Assembly (NCBI GenBank): GCA_963920575.1
Contig: OY986971.1
Location: 15,676,492-15,740,491 of the forward strand
Reading direction: 5' to 3'
DNA: 64,000 bases
From: Narthecium ossifragum
Taxonomy: Eukaryota; Streptophyta; Magnoliopsida; Dioscoreales; Nartheciaceae
The notes under the pieces were generated by a model, which was given only the letters and a program-made list of their open reading frames with translations, did no database searches and was not told where the DNA came from. How positions within the stretch are numbered: position 1 is the first letter of the stretch; each line of letters begins with the position of its first letter. This document shows positions 42,028 to 53,785 of this stretch, one piece after another. Made by a program: the position numbers and the translations under genes.

Positions 42028-42965
42028 AAACACCAAAAAATCTCTACATAGCAGCTAGTTGACCCCATCGATCCGATGTCCAAACGATGTCGGATTCGAC
42101 ATCCAGCTTACATTTCAGTAGAGCAATATGCTGGGATCAACATATCCAAAATCGGAAAACATCCAACGGCTGGATTAACGGAAAAACACTAATCAAAACC
42201 GCTAATCAAAACTAACTTACCATTGCTTGCTGCAACGCAGCCCACCAGTGCGAAATCCATAACAAATCGTTGGAAAATGAGAAGATTATGAAATTAGTTG
42301 GGTCTGAGAGTAGAGTCAAAGATCTACAACTCTTATGCTCATCACAACCCAAGAGCATACACGTATCGATCGAAAAACTCGCAGCAAACCGGCTGTTCTT
42401 CAAGAACTGCAGAAACCAGAAAATCCGAGATTAAACATGCATAAATCCTACTAAAATCTCAACCAAAACTTATGAAACTTAAACCAGAAATTATACTAAG
42501 CAAGAGGCATCCAACAACACAAGGAATATCAAGATCTAACGGCTAGATTAAGAGAAACCCATTAAACGAACTCAGGTAGGTAGAAACCTACCAGAAACGC
42601 TAATCCTCGGCTGATTCTCCACTAAACAGCCGCTAACAAAGCTCCAAACCATGCCAGGGATCTTCCTCACGCTGCCACGGATCCAACGAGCCTTCAAGCT
42701 CCCAAAACGGTGGCCGGAGGAGGGAGAAAGGAGGAGAAGAAGGGGCTGCCAGAACAGGGGAAACAGAGCCCGCGGGAAGAAGAAGAAGGAAGGAAGGAGG
42801 GGAAAGAGAAGAGGAAGAGAAGAGGAAGAAGAGGGAGGGGGAAAGCCGGGAAAGGAGGGGAAAAGGGGGAGGAGAGGAGAGGAAGTCCTCTCTCCCTCTG
42901 ATAGTGGAGGGCGACGGCCACGACGGTCGTCCTCTCAAGCTCAACCACCAGGACTTTCTGGCACA

Positions 42966-43040
42966 GAAGGATCGATCTTCTTTTCAAAGAAGATCGATCT
43001 TCCTAGCAAGAAAGATCGATCTCCTAGCAAGAAAGATCGA
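42966..43040 (-). repeat. GATCGATC dyads in solo LTR E
   Basis: Four sites in 75 bp, form AAAGATCGATCTTC, with A/T flanks in contrast to the C/G flanks of D in the same family. Confidence 0.72.
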
Positions 43041-43374
43041 TCCTATGTGCCCAGAAAACCAAACTTGGGCTAAAACACAAGCCCAAGCTCAGATCTTTCG
43101 ATCCTGTGTCCACCTAACCATTCTAATCAAACACTAACACAAAATACGGTCAATGTGTGCACTCGTGGGTGTGAAACAAACCGACAAGGCACAATTTACC
43201 AAATTGCCCTTGCTGTCCAAGAAACAATGCGATCCACCGGATCGCTCGCTGGATGTGAAACAAACAAACGAGCCGCGGGTCCGACCCAGCCGGTCGACCC
43301 AGGAGTAGAGGGACAGGTCCTCACAAGGCGTGTCGCGGGGATCGAAAAAGAGGAATGGCGGTAATAAATATATC

Positions 43375-43493
43375 GGGTGCGATCATACAAGCACTAAGGC
43401 ACCGGATCCCATCAGAACTCTACAGTCAAGCGTGTTTGGGCGAGAGTAGTACTAGGATCGGTGACCTCCTGGGATGTCCTCGTGTTGCACCCT
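43375..43493 (+). rRNA. 5S rRNA-like gene copy 21 (beta)
   Basis: ACAAGCACTAAGGCACCGG; box A AAGCGTGTTTGGGCGAG; GGATCGGTGACC. Confidence 0.87.
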
Positions 43494-43659
43494 CCTTTTT
43501 GCCAGTCCACAATCCCGTCCTGGAAGCGGTTTTTGCCGGAACAATGACATCGTTACGCCTGGAGCAAAATTGGCCACACAAGGCCCACGGAATGACAGCG
43601 ATTTGTCCCGAGGCTGGCCGTGGGGATCGAATAAGAGGAATAGCGGTAATAAGGATATC

Positions 43660-43778
43660 GGGTGCGATCATACAAGCACTAACGCTCCGGATCTCATCAG
43701 AACTCCGCAGTCAAGCGTGCTTGGGTGAGTGTAGTACTAGGATGGGTGATCTCCTGGGATGTCCTCGTGTTGCACCCT
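43660..43778 (+). rRNA. 5S rRNA-like gene copy 22 (gamma)
   Basis: AACGCTCCGGATCTCATC; GGTGAGTGTAG; GGATGGGTGATCTCC. It starts 285 bp after copy 21, the same distance as copies 17 to 18. Confidence 0.87.
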
Positions 43779-44168
43779 CCTTTTTGCTAGTCCGCAATCC
43801 CGTCCTGCAAGCGGTTTTTGCCGGAACAACAACATCCTTACACGTGGAGCATGAGTACCGTGCGATTCGAGATCCGGGCGGGCTTCGTTTCGCTGGCTCC
43901 GCGACGACCTGGATCCTGGGGCAATGATTTTCGAAGCGCGGGCGCATAGCAATTGTCGAACGGCGAGAAAAGGGCCCTACGCGCAAAGAGGAGGGAGCCT
44001 CGGGGGCTTTCGAGTCCCGTTCAGGAACACAGGTGCAGCACCGGAAGCAAATTTGCCACATGGGGCCCGCAGAATGGCAGAGATTCGTCGCGAGGTTGGT
44101 CGCGTGGATCGAATACGCGAGGTTGGTCGCGTGAATCGAATATGTGGAATGGCGGTAATGAGGATATC

Positions 44169-44288
44169 GGGTGCAATCATACCAGTACTAATGCTCCGGA
44201 TCTCATCAGAACTCCGCAGTCAAGCGTGCTTGGGCGAGAGTAGTACAAGCATGGGTGACCTCCTAGAAAGTCCTCGTGTTGCACCCCT
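44169..44288 (+). rRNA. 5S rRNA-like gene copy 23 (delta)
   Basis: GCAATCATACCAGTACTAATGC; GCATGGGTGACCTCCTAGAAAG; box A near consensus. Confidence 0.87.
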
Positions 44289-44650
44289 CCTTTTTGCGAG
44301 TCCACAATCCCGTCCTGCAAGCGGTTTTTGCCGGAACAACGACATCCTTACGCCCTGAGCATACGCGCCGTTCGATTCTAGATCCTGGCAGGCTTCGTTT
44401 CGCCGGCTCCGTTGCGACACGAATCCTTGGGCGGTGATTTTAGAAGGGCGGGAGAATAATAATTGTCGAACGGCGAGAAAGGGGCCTCATGTGCGAAGAG
44501 GAGGGTGGCTTAGGGGTTTCGAGTCCCGTCCGGGAACACGAGTGTAGCACTGGAAGGAAATTTGGCATATCGGGCCCGCGGAATGGCAGCGATTTGTCGT
44601 GAGGCGGGCCTCGGGGAACGAATAAGAGGAAAGGTGGTAATAAGGATATC

Positions 44651-44770
44651 AGGTGCGATCATACTAGCACAAATGCACCGGATCCCATCAGAACTCCGCA
44701 GTCAAGCGTGCTTGGGCGAGAGTAGTACAAGCATGGGTGACCTCCTAGAAAGTCCTCGTGTTGCACCCCT
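44651..44770 (+). rRNA. 5S rRNA-like gene copy 24 (alpha/delta hybrid)
   Basis: Upstream sequence is alpha-like (GGAAAGGTGGTAATAAGG), but the gene's CTCCTAGAAAG and the downstream GGGAGAATAATAATTG are delta. It is best read as a crossover product. Confidence 0.84.
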
Positions 44771-45132
44771 CCTTTTTGCATGTCCACAATCCCGTACTGC
44801 AAGCGGTTTTTACCGGAACAACGACATCCTTACGTACTGAGCATGCGCGCCGTGCGATTCGAGATCCGGGCGGGCTTCGTTTCGCCGGCTCCGCGGCGAC
44901 CCGAATCCTTGGGCGGTGATTTTAGAAGGGCGGGAGAATAATAATTGTTGAATGGCGAGAAAGGGGCCTCACATGCGAAGAGGAGGTAGGCTCGGGGGTT
45001 TTGAGTCCCGTCCGGGAACACGAGTGTAGCACCGGAAGGAAATTTGGCATACCGGGCCCGCGGAATGGCAGCGATTTGTTGTGAGGTGGGCCTCGGGGAA
45101 CGAATAAGGGGAAAGTTGGAAATAAGGATATC

Positions 45133-45166
45133 TGGTGAGATCATACTAGCACTAATGCACCGGATC
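45133..45166 (+). pseudogene. 5S rRNA copy 25 (alpha), 5' fragment
   Basis: First 34 bp of the gene up to CACCGGATC, then element I. It continues at 57985, with GGATC repeated. Confidence 0.88.
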
Positions 45167-46552
45167 TGTCGCGCTCCGTCCCAGAAAACCCATCCCGGAC
45201 CGGGACACAAGGTGGAAACCTACATCTACTGACAACCAACAGCGGAGACATAATACAATAAAACAAAAGGGTGGAAGTAAAGTTAACATTAACTATAATA
45301 AAACATTAGATACATCAGAGTTATACAAAGTTTACAACATTTACAATATAACAAAGGAAATTACATCTTCAGGGGTCTCCGCAAAAGCAAAGACAAAGCC
45401 GTCCTGGCCCTCAAACATGACCGGCTAGCGACGCGCTGCAGCAGGACGAACACCGGGGGCCCACAGGAGAAGCGCTGGTACCTGCATCTGCAACAATACG
45501 GTCCAGGTAGGAATGAGCCAAAGCTCAGCAAGGTTCTACTCTACGACACTCGAAAGGAAAGGCGACACCAGCCGTACTAACTCTGTGCCAAGTGTTGAGG
45601 CCTGCCAAGGACCCCATAAATCCCGTCAATAACCCGAAGGGCACCTGTCCGAAGTACGTCCTCCGATGGCCACTGCTCAGGGGTGGGCTTTCTCCGATGA
45701 TCCCATACACAGGGTGGACGTGACGCTACCCGTAGGACACCCCTCTCCAAGCGGGACTTCCACACTTGGCGGAACAATCGTGGTTACGACATCCATCTCC
45801 CAGCACTCAAAGCACAGAGTGAATACACCCCTAAACTCCAAATCAAGAGCTAAGTCCTACAAGGGATCCCACACACCCCATCAATACCCCCAGGGTTCCT
45901 GTCCATAGTACGTCCTCCGATGCCACTGTTCAAGGATTGGGCTTTCTCCGATGATCCCATACACAGGGTGGACAGTGACGATACTAGTAGGACACCCATG
46001 CCGGGGTAACGGCGGCCAACACTTAGCTATTGATACATGAGTCCTAGGGACAACCCCAAACCTACGACAAGCCTATCATGCCTATAATGCATAGGAAAGC
46101 AAAACAACACAGCAATAACAACAGGCAAATATAAAGCAGTAAAGAAGGCAACTAATAACAACATAAACAAACATAGCAATCACACTAACAGGTAGATATA
46201 AAAAATAGAATAAACAAGCATCAAGCAGGGGCACACCTTCGGCCCATTTATACTAACCACTCCCGAGGGTCATGACTCCCTCGGTTCACCACAAAGCAAT
46301 AAAGAAGCATGCAGATAATCATAAGCAGTAAGGCCATACATTTAGCCCATTTATGCTACACAATCCCGGGAGTCACCACTCTCCCGGTTCAACCACAAAG
46401 CCATAAACACCCAACAATTACCAACTATATTACTAAGCATGTCAGAAAGCCGTACACAAAACCATCATAGCAAGCCCCGCGGGCAAAACCGCTAAAATCG
46501 CATGTATACGGAACCTCACGGGTAAAACCGCCTCAAACAGGCACTCTGGCAC

Positions 46553-46960
46553 AGATCGGATCGATCCAACCCATTTGGATCGATCCGAACTGGCCTTGGA
46601 TCGATCCAACCACTTGGATCGATCCAACTAGCACTTGGATCGATCCAAGTCACCCCTGGATCGATCCGGCTAGGGAAAAATGAAGAGAAATACCCACTGC
46701 CGATCGATCCCGATCGGCCTGCCGATCGGCCTGCCGATCGATCTGACTAGCCTCGGATCGATCCAACACACCGTTGGATCGATCCGGCTAGTCAAAACTC
46801 ACAGCCACTCTCAAGCATCGTCCAGGGAGCCTCGGATCGGTCCGACTCCCCCCCCCTGGACGAACCATCTGGACTGAGGCTTCGATCGATCCGACACCCA
46901 CTCGGATCGATCCGACAAGCCACTCCAATCGATCCTGCTCAACCAAGGGTCGATCCGAGC
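46553..46960 (-). repeat. GATCGATC dyads in element I 3' LTR, cluster 1
   Basis: About 14 sites in 400 bp, forms TTGGATCGATCCAA, TCGGATCGATCCGA and TGCCGATCGATC, several perfectly self-complementary over 14 bp. Confidence 0.82.
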
Positions 46961-47499
46961 AGACCCTCTGGCCAGCGTCGACGGCGCTCCCGGCCGCAAA
47001 ACGACACCAAACCTCACCAAACTTGGTGGGCTGGTAGCTAAGAGAATCAGGAAGCTACTCAAGGCTTCAAAACCGGAAAACATCAACGAGGCAAAGAAAT
47101 CCAATGAAAACAAAACCGGATTGAAGCCTTCTAACCAAGCCGGAGTCTAAAGTAGGAACCCTACCTCCACAGCGCAGCTTCAACTCACGAAGCTAAGCCT
47201 CGGATCTTCCTCAGGCCGCCACGGTCCCGACAAGCCTCCAAGCTCCAGAAACGGTGGCCGGAGGAGGGAGAACGGCAACGAGGAAGGTTCATCCGGCACA
47301 GGGGAAGAAACAGAGCTCACGCGCGGAAGAAGGGAGAGGAAGCGAAAAGGAAGGGAAGGAGAGGGGAAGAGGGATAAGGCCGGGGAAAGGAGGAGAAGGG
47401 GGAAGCAAAGTCTTCCGTCCCCTGACAGGGGAGGTGACGGCCGCCCAGACCGTCCCGTCGAACTCCGCCGACAAGACTCTCACTCGGGGAGGGTGAGAT

Positions 47500-47625
47500 C
47501 GATCCGCACTGGCTTGTCGGATCGATCCGGCTAGCAAGGCCAGATCGATCCACCCAAGAGGTGCGATCGATCCAACTTCCTGGCGTTGAACGATCGATCC
47601 TTCTGGCCAGGAAAGATCGATCCCT
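47500..47625 (-). repeat. GATCGATC dyads in element I 3' LTR, cluster 2
   Basis: Six sites in 125 bp (GAGATCGATCCGC, TCGGATCGATCCGG, AACGATCGATCCTT and others). The position within the LTR corresponds to the clusters in C, D and E. Confidence 0.8.
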
Positions 47626-47837
47626 CTTCCGCAAGAAGCTAGACTTGGGTTAAAACTTAAACCCAAGCCCGGATCTTTCGATCCCGGGTCCACCTAGCCA
47701 TTCTACTCAAACACAAACTATCAAAACAAGGACTGTGTGTGCACAAGCGGGTGTGAAACAAACCAACAAGGCATAATTTACCAAATTGCCCTTGCGGTCA
47801 ACGACGAGCCACAGGGATAGAGGAACGGGTCCTCACA

Positions 47838-47975
47838 TCTTAAAACCCTTAAAAGAAATCTCGTCTCGAGATTTGATAAAGGTAGGGCTCGGAAAACGAA
47901 AACAACGACTACAGGAAACTAGAAAGCGGTAAAAGTACCTGTGGAAGCGGACGGTACTACAACCAGTGGAAGCGG
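47838..47975 (-). promoter_or_regulatory. Polypurine tract and short 3' non-coding region of element I
   Basis: On the minus strand TTTTAAGGGTTTTAAGA lies directly before TGTGAGGACC. The sequence resembles element C's 3' region, so gag is followed at once by the 3' end of a Tekay element. This places the pol deletion between about 47900 and the gag stop. Confidence 0.78.
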
Positions 47976-49076
47976 CTACCGCGACTGGTAGCTCTGATAG
48001 GACGGCTGCACCTCGTCTGCGTAGGGGCGGTCCGGTAGGGCAAACACCTGTCCCCCGCCGTCTGCTCTAACTCTGCCTCCACTGTGGCCTCGCCCAGCTC
48101 CACCTCTCTGCCCCTGCCCAGACCAGGACCCTCCGCCTCGACCTCCATGCGGTGCCGCACCCTGCGCGCTCCACAGCGGACAGTCCCTGCGGAAGTGCCC
48201 CGGCTGCTGATAGTGGAAACACAGGGCCGGCCCACGCTCTGACTGCTGCCCTCGGCCGCCTCCCATGAAGATTGCTGGGTGGGTCCCGCTGTAAGAAGGA
48301 GCTGATCGCCCTGAAAGGGCTGCTGCGGCTGGTACTGCTGTGGGTACGGCCTGGCACGCGGCGATCAACCTCCTGATCTCGTCACGGAGCCCCCTCTCGA
48401 AGTGCTGGGCTCGGGCGGTGGGGTCAGCTGCCAATGGCCCCGCGTACCGGAGCAAGTGGGTGAAGCGGGTGGCATACTGCTGCACCGTGCGAGAACCCTG
48501 AGTGAGGCTGAGGTACTCCTCAGCCAACGCTAACTGCGTACTGTACGGGAAGTACGCGTCGAGGAAAGCTGCACGAAAGCCCTCCCAAGACAGCTGCTCC
48601 CCTCCTGCTCTGGTGGCCTGGGCGGTGCGCCACCAGTCCCTGGCGTCTCCCTCAAGCTAGAGCGCCGCAAGTCTGACCCGGAGAGGGTCGTCCTCATCAA
48701 ACAGGAGGTCGAGCAAACTGGTGACTCCGCCGAGCCACTCCTCAGCCGCCGTCGGGTCCCCGCTCCGGCCGTTGAACCTCGGCGGGTCCAAACGGCGGAA
48801 CTCTAGAACCTCGGCCGCCAAGGAACGCCTAGCGGCGGGTGGGGGAACCCCTCTATGATGGAAGGAAACCTCCACCTCGCCGGCCACCGCTGAGTCTGCC
48901 CCTGTCGCTGGTACATAGGCCAGGTGTGGATACTCCTCGGCCTCAGAAGCCAACCGGGCGTCGCTCGCCTCGGGCGGCCCGCCCAGGTCCAAACCTGGAG
49001 GACTGCCAGACTGCCCTACCATCTGTACCAACAACAGAAACACGGGCTTCCACTCGTCACATACCAGAACAAACAA
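47976..49076 (-). pseudogene. Gag of element I
   Basis: One frame with a single in-frame TAG at 48657-48659. Upstream part: RRLDPPRFNGRSGDPTAAEEW and LLFDEDDPLRVRLAAL. Downstream: EGDARDWWRTAQ, FLDAYFPYSTQLALAEEYL, QGSRTVQQYATRFTHLLRYA and GLRDEIRRLIAAC, all typical of chromovirus gag. The zinc knuckle is CFHYQQPGHFRRDC (48181-48227), in which the second Cys is replaced by Tyr (TGT to TAT), which should impair nucleic-acid binding. The tail is Gly/Arg/Gln-rich. No protease follows. Confidence 0.9.
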
Positions 49077-49204
49077 CCGTCAGCAAAGAGAAACAATCAC
49101 AATCAACGGAAAGAAAAATCAAGCAAGCAAGGATGTCCTGATCCTAGAACTATCCCAACCCACGCTCAACTCACCGAATCCTGATCCAGTTCCCAGGGAT
49201 CTAC

Positions 49205-49223
49205 AACCTATGCTCTGATCCCA
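49205..49223 (-). promoter_or_regulatory. Primer-binding site of element I (tRNA-iMet type)
   Basis: On the minus strand TGGGATCAGAGCATAGGTT, 3 bp inside the LTR. It differs by one base from the TGGTATCAGAGC start usual for initiator-Met primed plant elements. Confidence 0.8.
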
Positions 49224-49226
49224 AGT

Positions 49227-49637
49227 TGTCGCGCCCCGGCCCAGAAAACCCATCCCGGACCGGGACACGAGGGGGAAACCTACATCTACTGACAACCAAC
49301 AGCAGAGACAGAATACAATAAAAAAAAAGGGTGGAAGTAAAGTTAACATTAACTACAATAAAACATTAGATACATCAGAGTTATACAAAGTTTACAACAT
49401 TTACAATATAACAAAGGAAATTACATCTTCAGGGGTCTTCGCAAAAGCACAGACAAAGCCGTCCTGGCCCTCAAACATGACCGGCTGGTGACGCGCTGCC
49501 GTAGGATGAACATCAAGGGCCCATAGGAGAAGCGCTGGTACCTGCACCTGCAACAAAACGGTCCAAGTAGGAATGAGCCAAAGCTCAGCAGGGTTCTACT
49601 CTACGACACTCGCAAGGAAAGGCGACACCAGCCGTAC
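49227..49637 (-). repeat. 5' LTR of element I, fragment 1
   Basis: Matches 45167 onward. It stops at CCGTAC, the insertion point of solo LTR L. From about 49525 it is the first copy of the internal duplication. Confidence 0.9.
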
Positions 49638-52600
49638 TGTCACGCCCCGACCCAGAAAACCCATCCAGATCGAGGCGTGAGCCACCTAAACCTGTTTACA
49701 TCATCAATGGGCGCACAAGTGTATAACTGCCATGAATTTAAACAATTCCATCATCAAGTTCGTAAGAAAATAATTTGACAGAATCTCCTTTATAATTCTA
49801 GCATAAGAACCATGTACATTTCATAATATTCCGAATTCAACTTGTACAATGATAACAGAAAAAAAAACTAATTATCACATTTCTCAAATGTCTACCTCAA
49901 TACTATGACAATCTTCCTCAAATACAATTGAATTAAAACATATACAATTCTGTTCTTGAATACATCATGTTATACATTGATTTATACATCAATTTATACA
50001 TCATAGATTAAAGCTGTAAATTATCTGTTGACGAACTCCTCAACGCTCCAAGTCCTCGATCACCTCAAAATACCGCGCTATCTTCTAAAGGAACACCTGA
50101 AAGAAGGAACTGCATCGACCTGCATCGCCGATGCAGCCCAGGTAGGGTGAGCAACAATGCCTAGTAGGGTTCTACTCTACGTCGCACAGAAAGGAAGGGA
50201 AACTACAATTGTGTCGTCCTCCGCCTAAGCCTAAGGTATGCCAAGGGTCCTATGACCCTGTCGATTCCCGAGGGCTCCTGTCCAGGTCCCACCCTCACCC
50301 AAGAACAAACGAGAGGAAACAAAGACTGCGGGCTCCTGTCCAGGTACCACCCTGCCCAGTCATACCATCTCTCGCGGGGACACACATGTCAGGGACATCG
50401 ACAACCATCCTTAGCGCTTGGCCTTGGAGACCCGACACGACCTCTACACCTCAAATACAGTAATATCAGACATGGCCGACTATAACAATAACCTCAAATG
50501 ATATCAAGCATAATTGGTGATGACAATCACATCCTAATCCTCGACTACCCAAAACCCCGGTCCTAGGGCTAGATCCGGGCTACCCGAGAACCCCGGATCG
50601 GCGATCGAAACCATCGCCTACCACCTAGCCTGAATGCTTCTAATGCATACAACTTGCATGAGCCTATTCAAACAACTAGGCCTAGGTGTCTCTACATGAC
50701 ATCTCATCAGGCATGTCCAATTTATTATATAAGACATAAAGGAGAGCTAAGCTATTAACATACAACAAGTTAAGAATATAGTACAACAAGAAATTATAAT
50801 TATTCATCTGTCTACAGGATACTATCCAACACATGATCGCCACCAGCAGTCTATACACTTCAATCCAAATTTCGACATTACAACAGCATGCCCTGCCGTT
50901 AGCCGGAAATCGTACAATGAGGCACACCCCCAGCTAATCAACTACCATAGCATTAAGAAACAGATTAAACACCTAGCACAGCCACGGCCCATTTAATATA
51001 AACATTTCCAAGGGTTGTTACCTCTTGGTTAATCCACAGATCGGTAAAAAGATGAATTTCTGCAAGGCAGGCATGAGGTATATATCCAACATGGGAAATA
51101 TGAGAATTTGCGAGGCCAGTATTAGATCACCGGAATTGATTGAGAGCATAACATAGCGCACTGAAGATTAGCATTTAGCATCTAGCACAGGATCAATTAT
51201 CAATTAGCATGGAACTAAATCGTAGAGCTACATCTAAGCCACACACTTGCATAAAGTCAATAATGTGCACAGCTTGAGACAATATATGTTCAATCAAAAA
51301 TAACCCAACGAAGAATGTATGCATTATAGCTCAAGCCGACTCAATTTAAGATCCAACAATCCTGATGAAATAAAGGAATATCTAAATAATACAGGAAAAT
51401 CAACATTAGGAACGAAGCATGACAGATGTTCTGAAGAAGCAGAGAATAGCATAGGGGACTACTCATCCTATTACTCTTCGTAGTAAGCATGACTTAATGG
51501 CATCAGCGAGTGAGCAGAAAGGAGACAGAGAAAGGACATGGCAGTAAGCATGAAAATCGAGCATAGCAACAGGAAGCTAAGCATAGCGGAGGCTAGGGCA
51601 GCGGAGGCATAGCAAACATATGGGTGAGGTATAGCGGTACTATTACAGTGTCTAGCAAGCAAGCATGACAAAAGCATTTCTGAGCATGGCATAAGCATAA
51701 GTACAACATAGCTGCTGGAAGGTAAGCATGACAGACAAGATAAGGAAGCAAGCATGGCATTGCATCAATGAAGGAAGAGGAAGGTCCATCATAGCAGCGG
51801 TTCAACAACCCCCTGTGGCATTTCATAGAACACCTATAGAACTTAGCACACCGATTGAGTCGAGGCAACCAGAAGGCAAGCCTAGTATGAAGGAAATTGA
51901 ACTTGATAGTGGCTTGGAGCCAGTCCTCGAGGGGCTTCACCGGGAAGGGAATAATCGAAGCCAAGCAACCACCAGCAGCAAGGAGAAACAGAGGAAAAAT
52001 CGATCAAGTCCGGAGGGAGGGAAGCTGGGGGAACCCCGGCATCCAACCGACCAAAGGACAGGGGAAGGAAACGGAGAAACCCAAACATCTCTGGCGATTC
52101 AGTCGATCACAAACAACCCAAGCAAATACCATGGCAGAACAGAGCGTACTAAAACATCACTGAAAAGAAATAGAGCAAGAGTCGCCGGAAAACAGGGCAA
52201 GCACAACAAATCCAACCCCGATGCAATCCTATGGCCTAATCTTAGGATTAGGGTAGGTTTCCCTAAGCTAAAAAGCCATAACAAGCCCCAATCTATGCTT
52301 GTAGAGTCTAAACCAAGTTTATGCTAGAAACCCTACCTCTGGATCGCTTCTCCATCTTCTTCTTCTTCTTCTTCTCCGGTCGCAAGCATCGCCGGCGTAC
52401 GCCTCAGACTCCTCTGGTTGCGGTTGATCACCTCCACTGGTTCCTCTCCTCAGCCGTCAACCACTGTTGCCGTTGTTGTCGTTCTCCCTGCCGCAGTCGC
52501 CGTCATCGGACGAAATGCGCGCCCGCTTCCTCTCCTCCGGCCGCTGGACATCGACGCCGGACTCCTCTCCTCCTCTCTCTCTCCGCGAGATCGGGCCGCC

Positions 52601-53009
52601 GTTCTTTCTTATCCATTCTCTCTCCAAGCGAGTGTTTAGAGGCTACAGTTCCCTTAAGGGTTTTAAACGGGGTTTATTAACTTATTTATATGAAGGGTTA
52701 ATAACAAATCTTGGCCGTCCGATTGGTCAGACTAGATCCTGACCGATCAAGCCTTGATCTTCTCAATCGAACTCAGATCCTTCGATCTGAGACACACCTA
52801 AAGATCTATTCAAACACATACATCATCATATGGCCGTGTGTGCGCAACGCATGTGTGAAACCAACTCCGCAAAGGGTAATTTACCATATTACCCCCGGAG
52901 CCGCAACGATCAACGGAGATCGGGAAGCAAGGCCAACCAAGCCCAAAACCAACAGAACCAGACCCTCGACCCAAGCGGTCAGACCGGGTTGGAGGTACGA
53001 GTCCTCACA
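49638..53009 (-). mobile_element. Solo LTR L (3372 bp, Tekay-like) in element I 5' LTR
   Basis: TGTCACGCCCC...GTCCTCACA with target duplication CGTAC (49633-49637) and CATAC (53010-53014, one substitution). It shares the Tekay LTR layout (CCCGGTCCTAGGGCTAGATCC near 50560, GTGTGTGCGCAACGC near 52838) but is longer and diverged. TATA box on the minus strand at 52682-52692. No GATCGATC cluster; only single decayed sites near 52740. The 199-residue ORF at 51728-52327 shows no domain and is taken as fortuitous. Confidence 0.88.
52682..52692 (-). promoter_or_regulatory. TATA box of solo LTR L
   Basis: CATATAAATAA on the minus strand, followed by a leader rich in pyrimidines and CpG. Confidence 0.55.
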
Positions 53010-53785
53010 CATACTAACTCCGTGCCAAGTGCTGAGGCCTGCCAAGGACCCCACAAATCCCGTCAATAACCCGAAGGGCACCTGTCCGAAGTACGTCCTC
53101 CGATGGCCACTGCTCAGGGGTGGGCTTTCTCCGATGATCCCATACACAGGGTGGACGTGACGCTACCCGTAGGACACCCCTCTCCAAGCAGGACTTCCAC
53201 ACTTGGCGGAACAACCGTGGTTACGACATCCATCTCCCAGCACTCAAAGCACAGAGTCAATACACCCCTAAACTCCAAATCAAGAGCTAAATCCTACCAG
53301 GGATCCCACACACCCCATCAATACCCCAAGGGTTCCTGTCCATAGTACGTCCTCTGATGCCACTGTTCAAGGATTGGGCTTTCTTAGATGATCCCATACA
53401 CAGGGTGGACAGTGACGATACCAGTAGGACACCATGCCGGGGTAACGGCGGCCAACACTTAGCTATTGATACTGGAGTCCTAGGGACAACCCCAAACCCA
53501 CGACAAGCCTATCATGCATATAATGCACAGGAAAGCAAAACAACACAGCAATAACAACAGGCAAATATAAAGCAGTAAAGAAGGCAACTAATAACAACAT
53601 AAACAAACATAGCAATAACACTAACAAGTAGATATAAAAAATAGAATAAACAAGCATCAAGCAGGGGCACACCTTTGGCCCATTTATACTAACCACTCCC
53701 GAGGGTCATGACTCCCTCGGTTCACCACAAAGCAGTAAAGAAGCATGCATATAATCATAAGCAGTAAGGGCATACATTTAGCCCA

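Larger units (their letters stand above)
40884..43325 (-). mobile_element. Solo LTR E (about 2440 bp, Tekay family) in 5S spacer
   Basis: Right end GTCCTCACA is intact. On the left the first 20 or so LTR bases (TGTCGCG... of D) are missing, and about 50 bp of 5S spacer are also absent, so no target duplication remains. It aligns with D along its length, clearly diverged (roughly 15-20 % by eye), so D and E are more likely separate insertions than one duplicated insertion. Confidence 0.88.
43326..45166 (+). repeat. 5S rDNA block 5 (copies 21-24 and the 5' part of 25)
   Basis: Order beta, gamma, delta, hybrid, alpha. The first bases AGGCGTG...GGGGATCG match the unusual upstream of copy 17, confirming the register of the higher-order repeat across solo LTR E. 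A short local duplication (CGCGAGGTTGGTCGCGT... twice) lies at 44089-44140. The block ends inside copy 25 at GGATC. Confidence 0.9.
45167..47837 (-). repeat. 3' LTR of element I (2671 bp)
   Basis: Termini TGTCGCGCTCC and GGGTCCTCACA. Contains an imperfect internal two-copy repeat (CTGTCC...GTACGTCCTCCGATG... around 45650 and 45900), two copies of a GCCCATTTAT...CCACAAAGC block (46250 and 46340), a large GATCGATC cluster (46553-46960) and a second one (47500-47625). Confidence 0.92.

Noticed and set aside
36679..43325. D and E as one solo LTR duplicated together with 5S units
   Set aside because: They are more diverged from each other than the 5S units beside them, and sit at different spacer positions, so separate insertions are more likely.
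47254..47496. Arg/Glu/Gly-rich ORFs in Tekay LTR leaders (also near 17412-17942 and 42651-43073)
   Set aside because: They translate a purine-rich strand of the CT-rich LTR leader; low complexity and not conserved in frame.
51728..52327. 199-residue ORF in solo LTR L as a host gene
   Set aside because: No recognised domain, located inside an LTR with overlapping ORFs in other frames.
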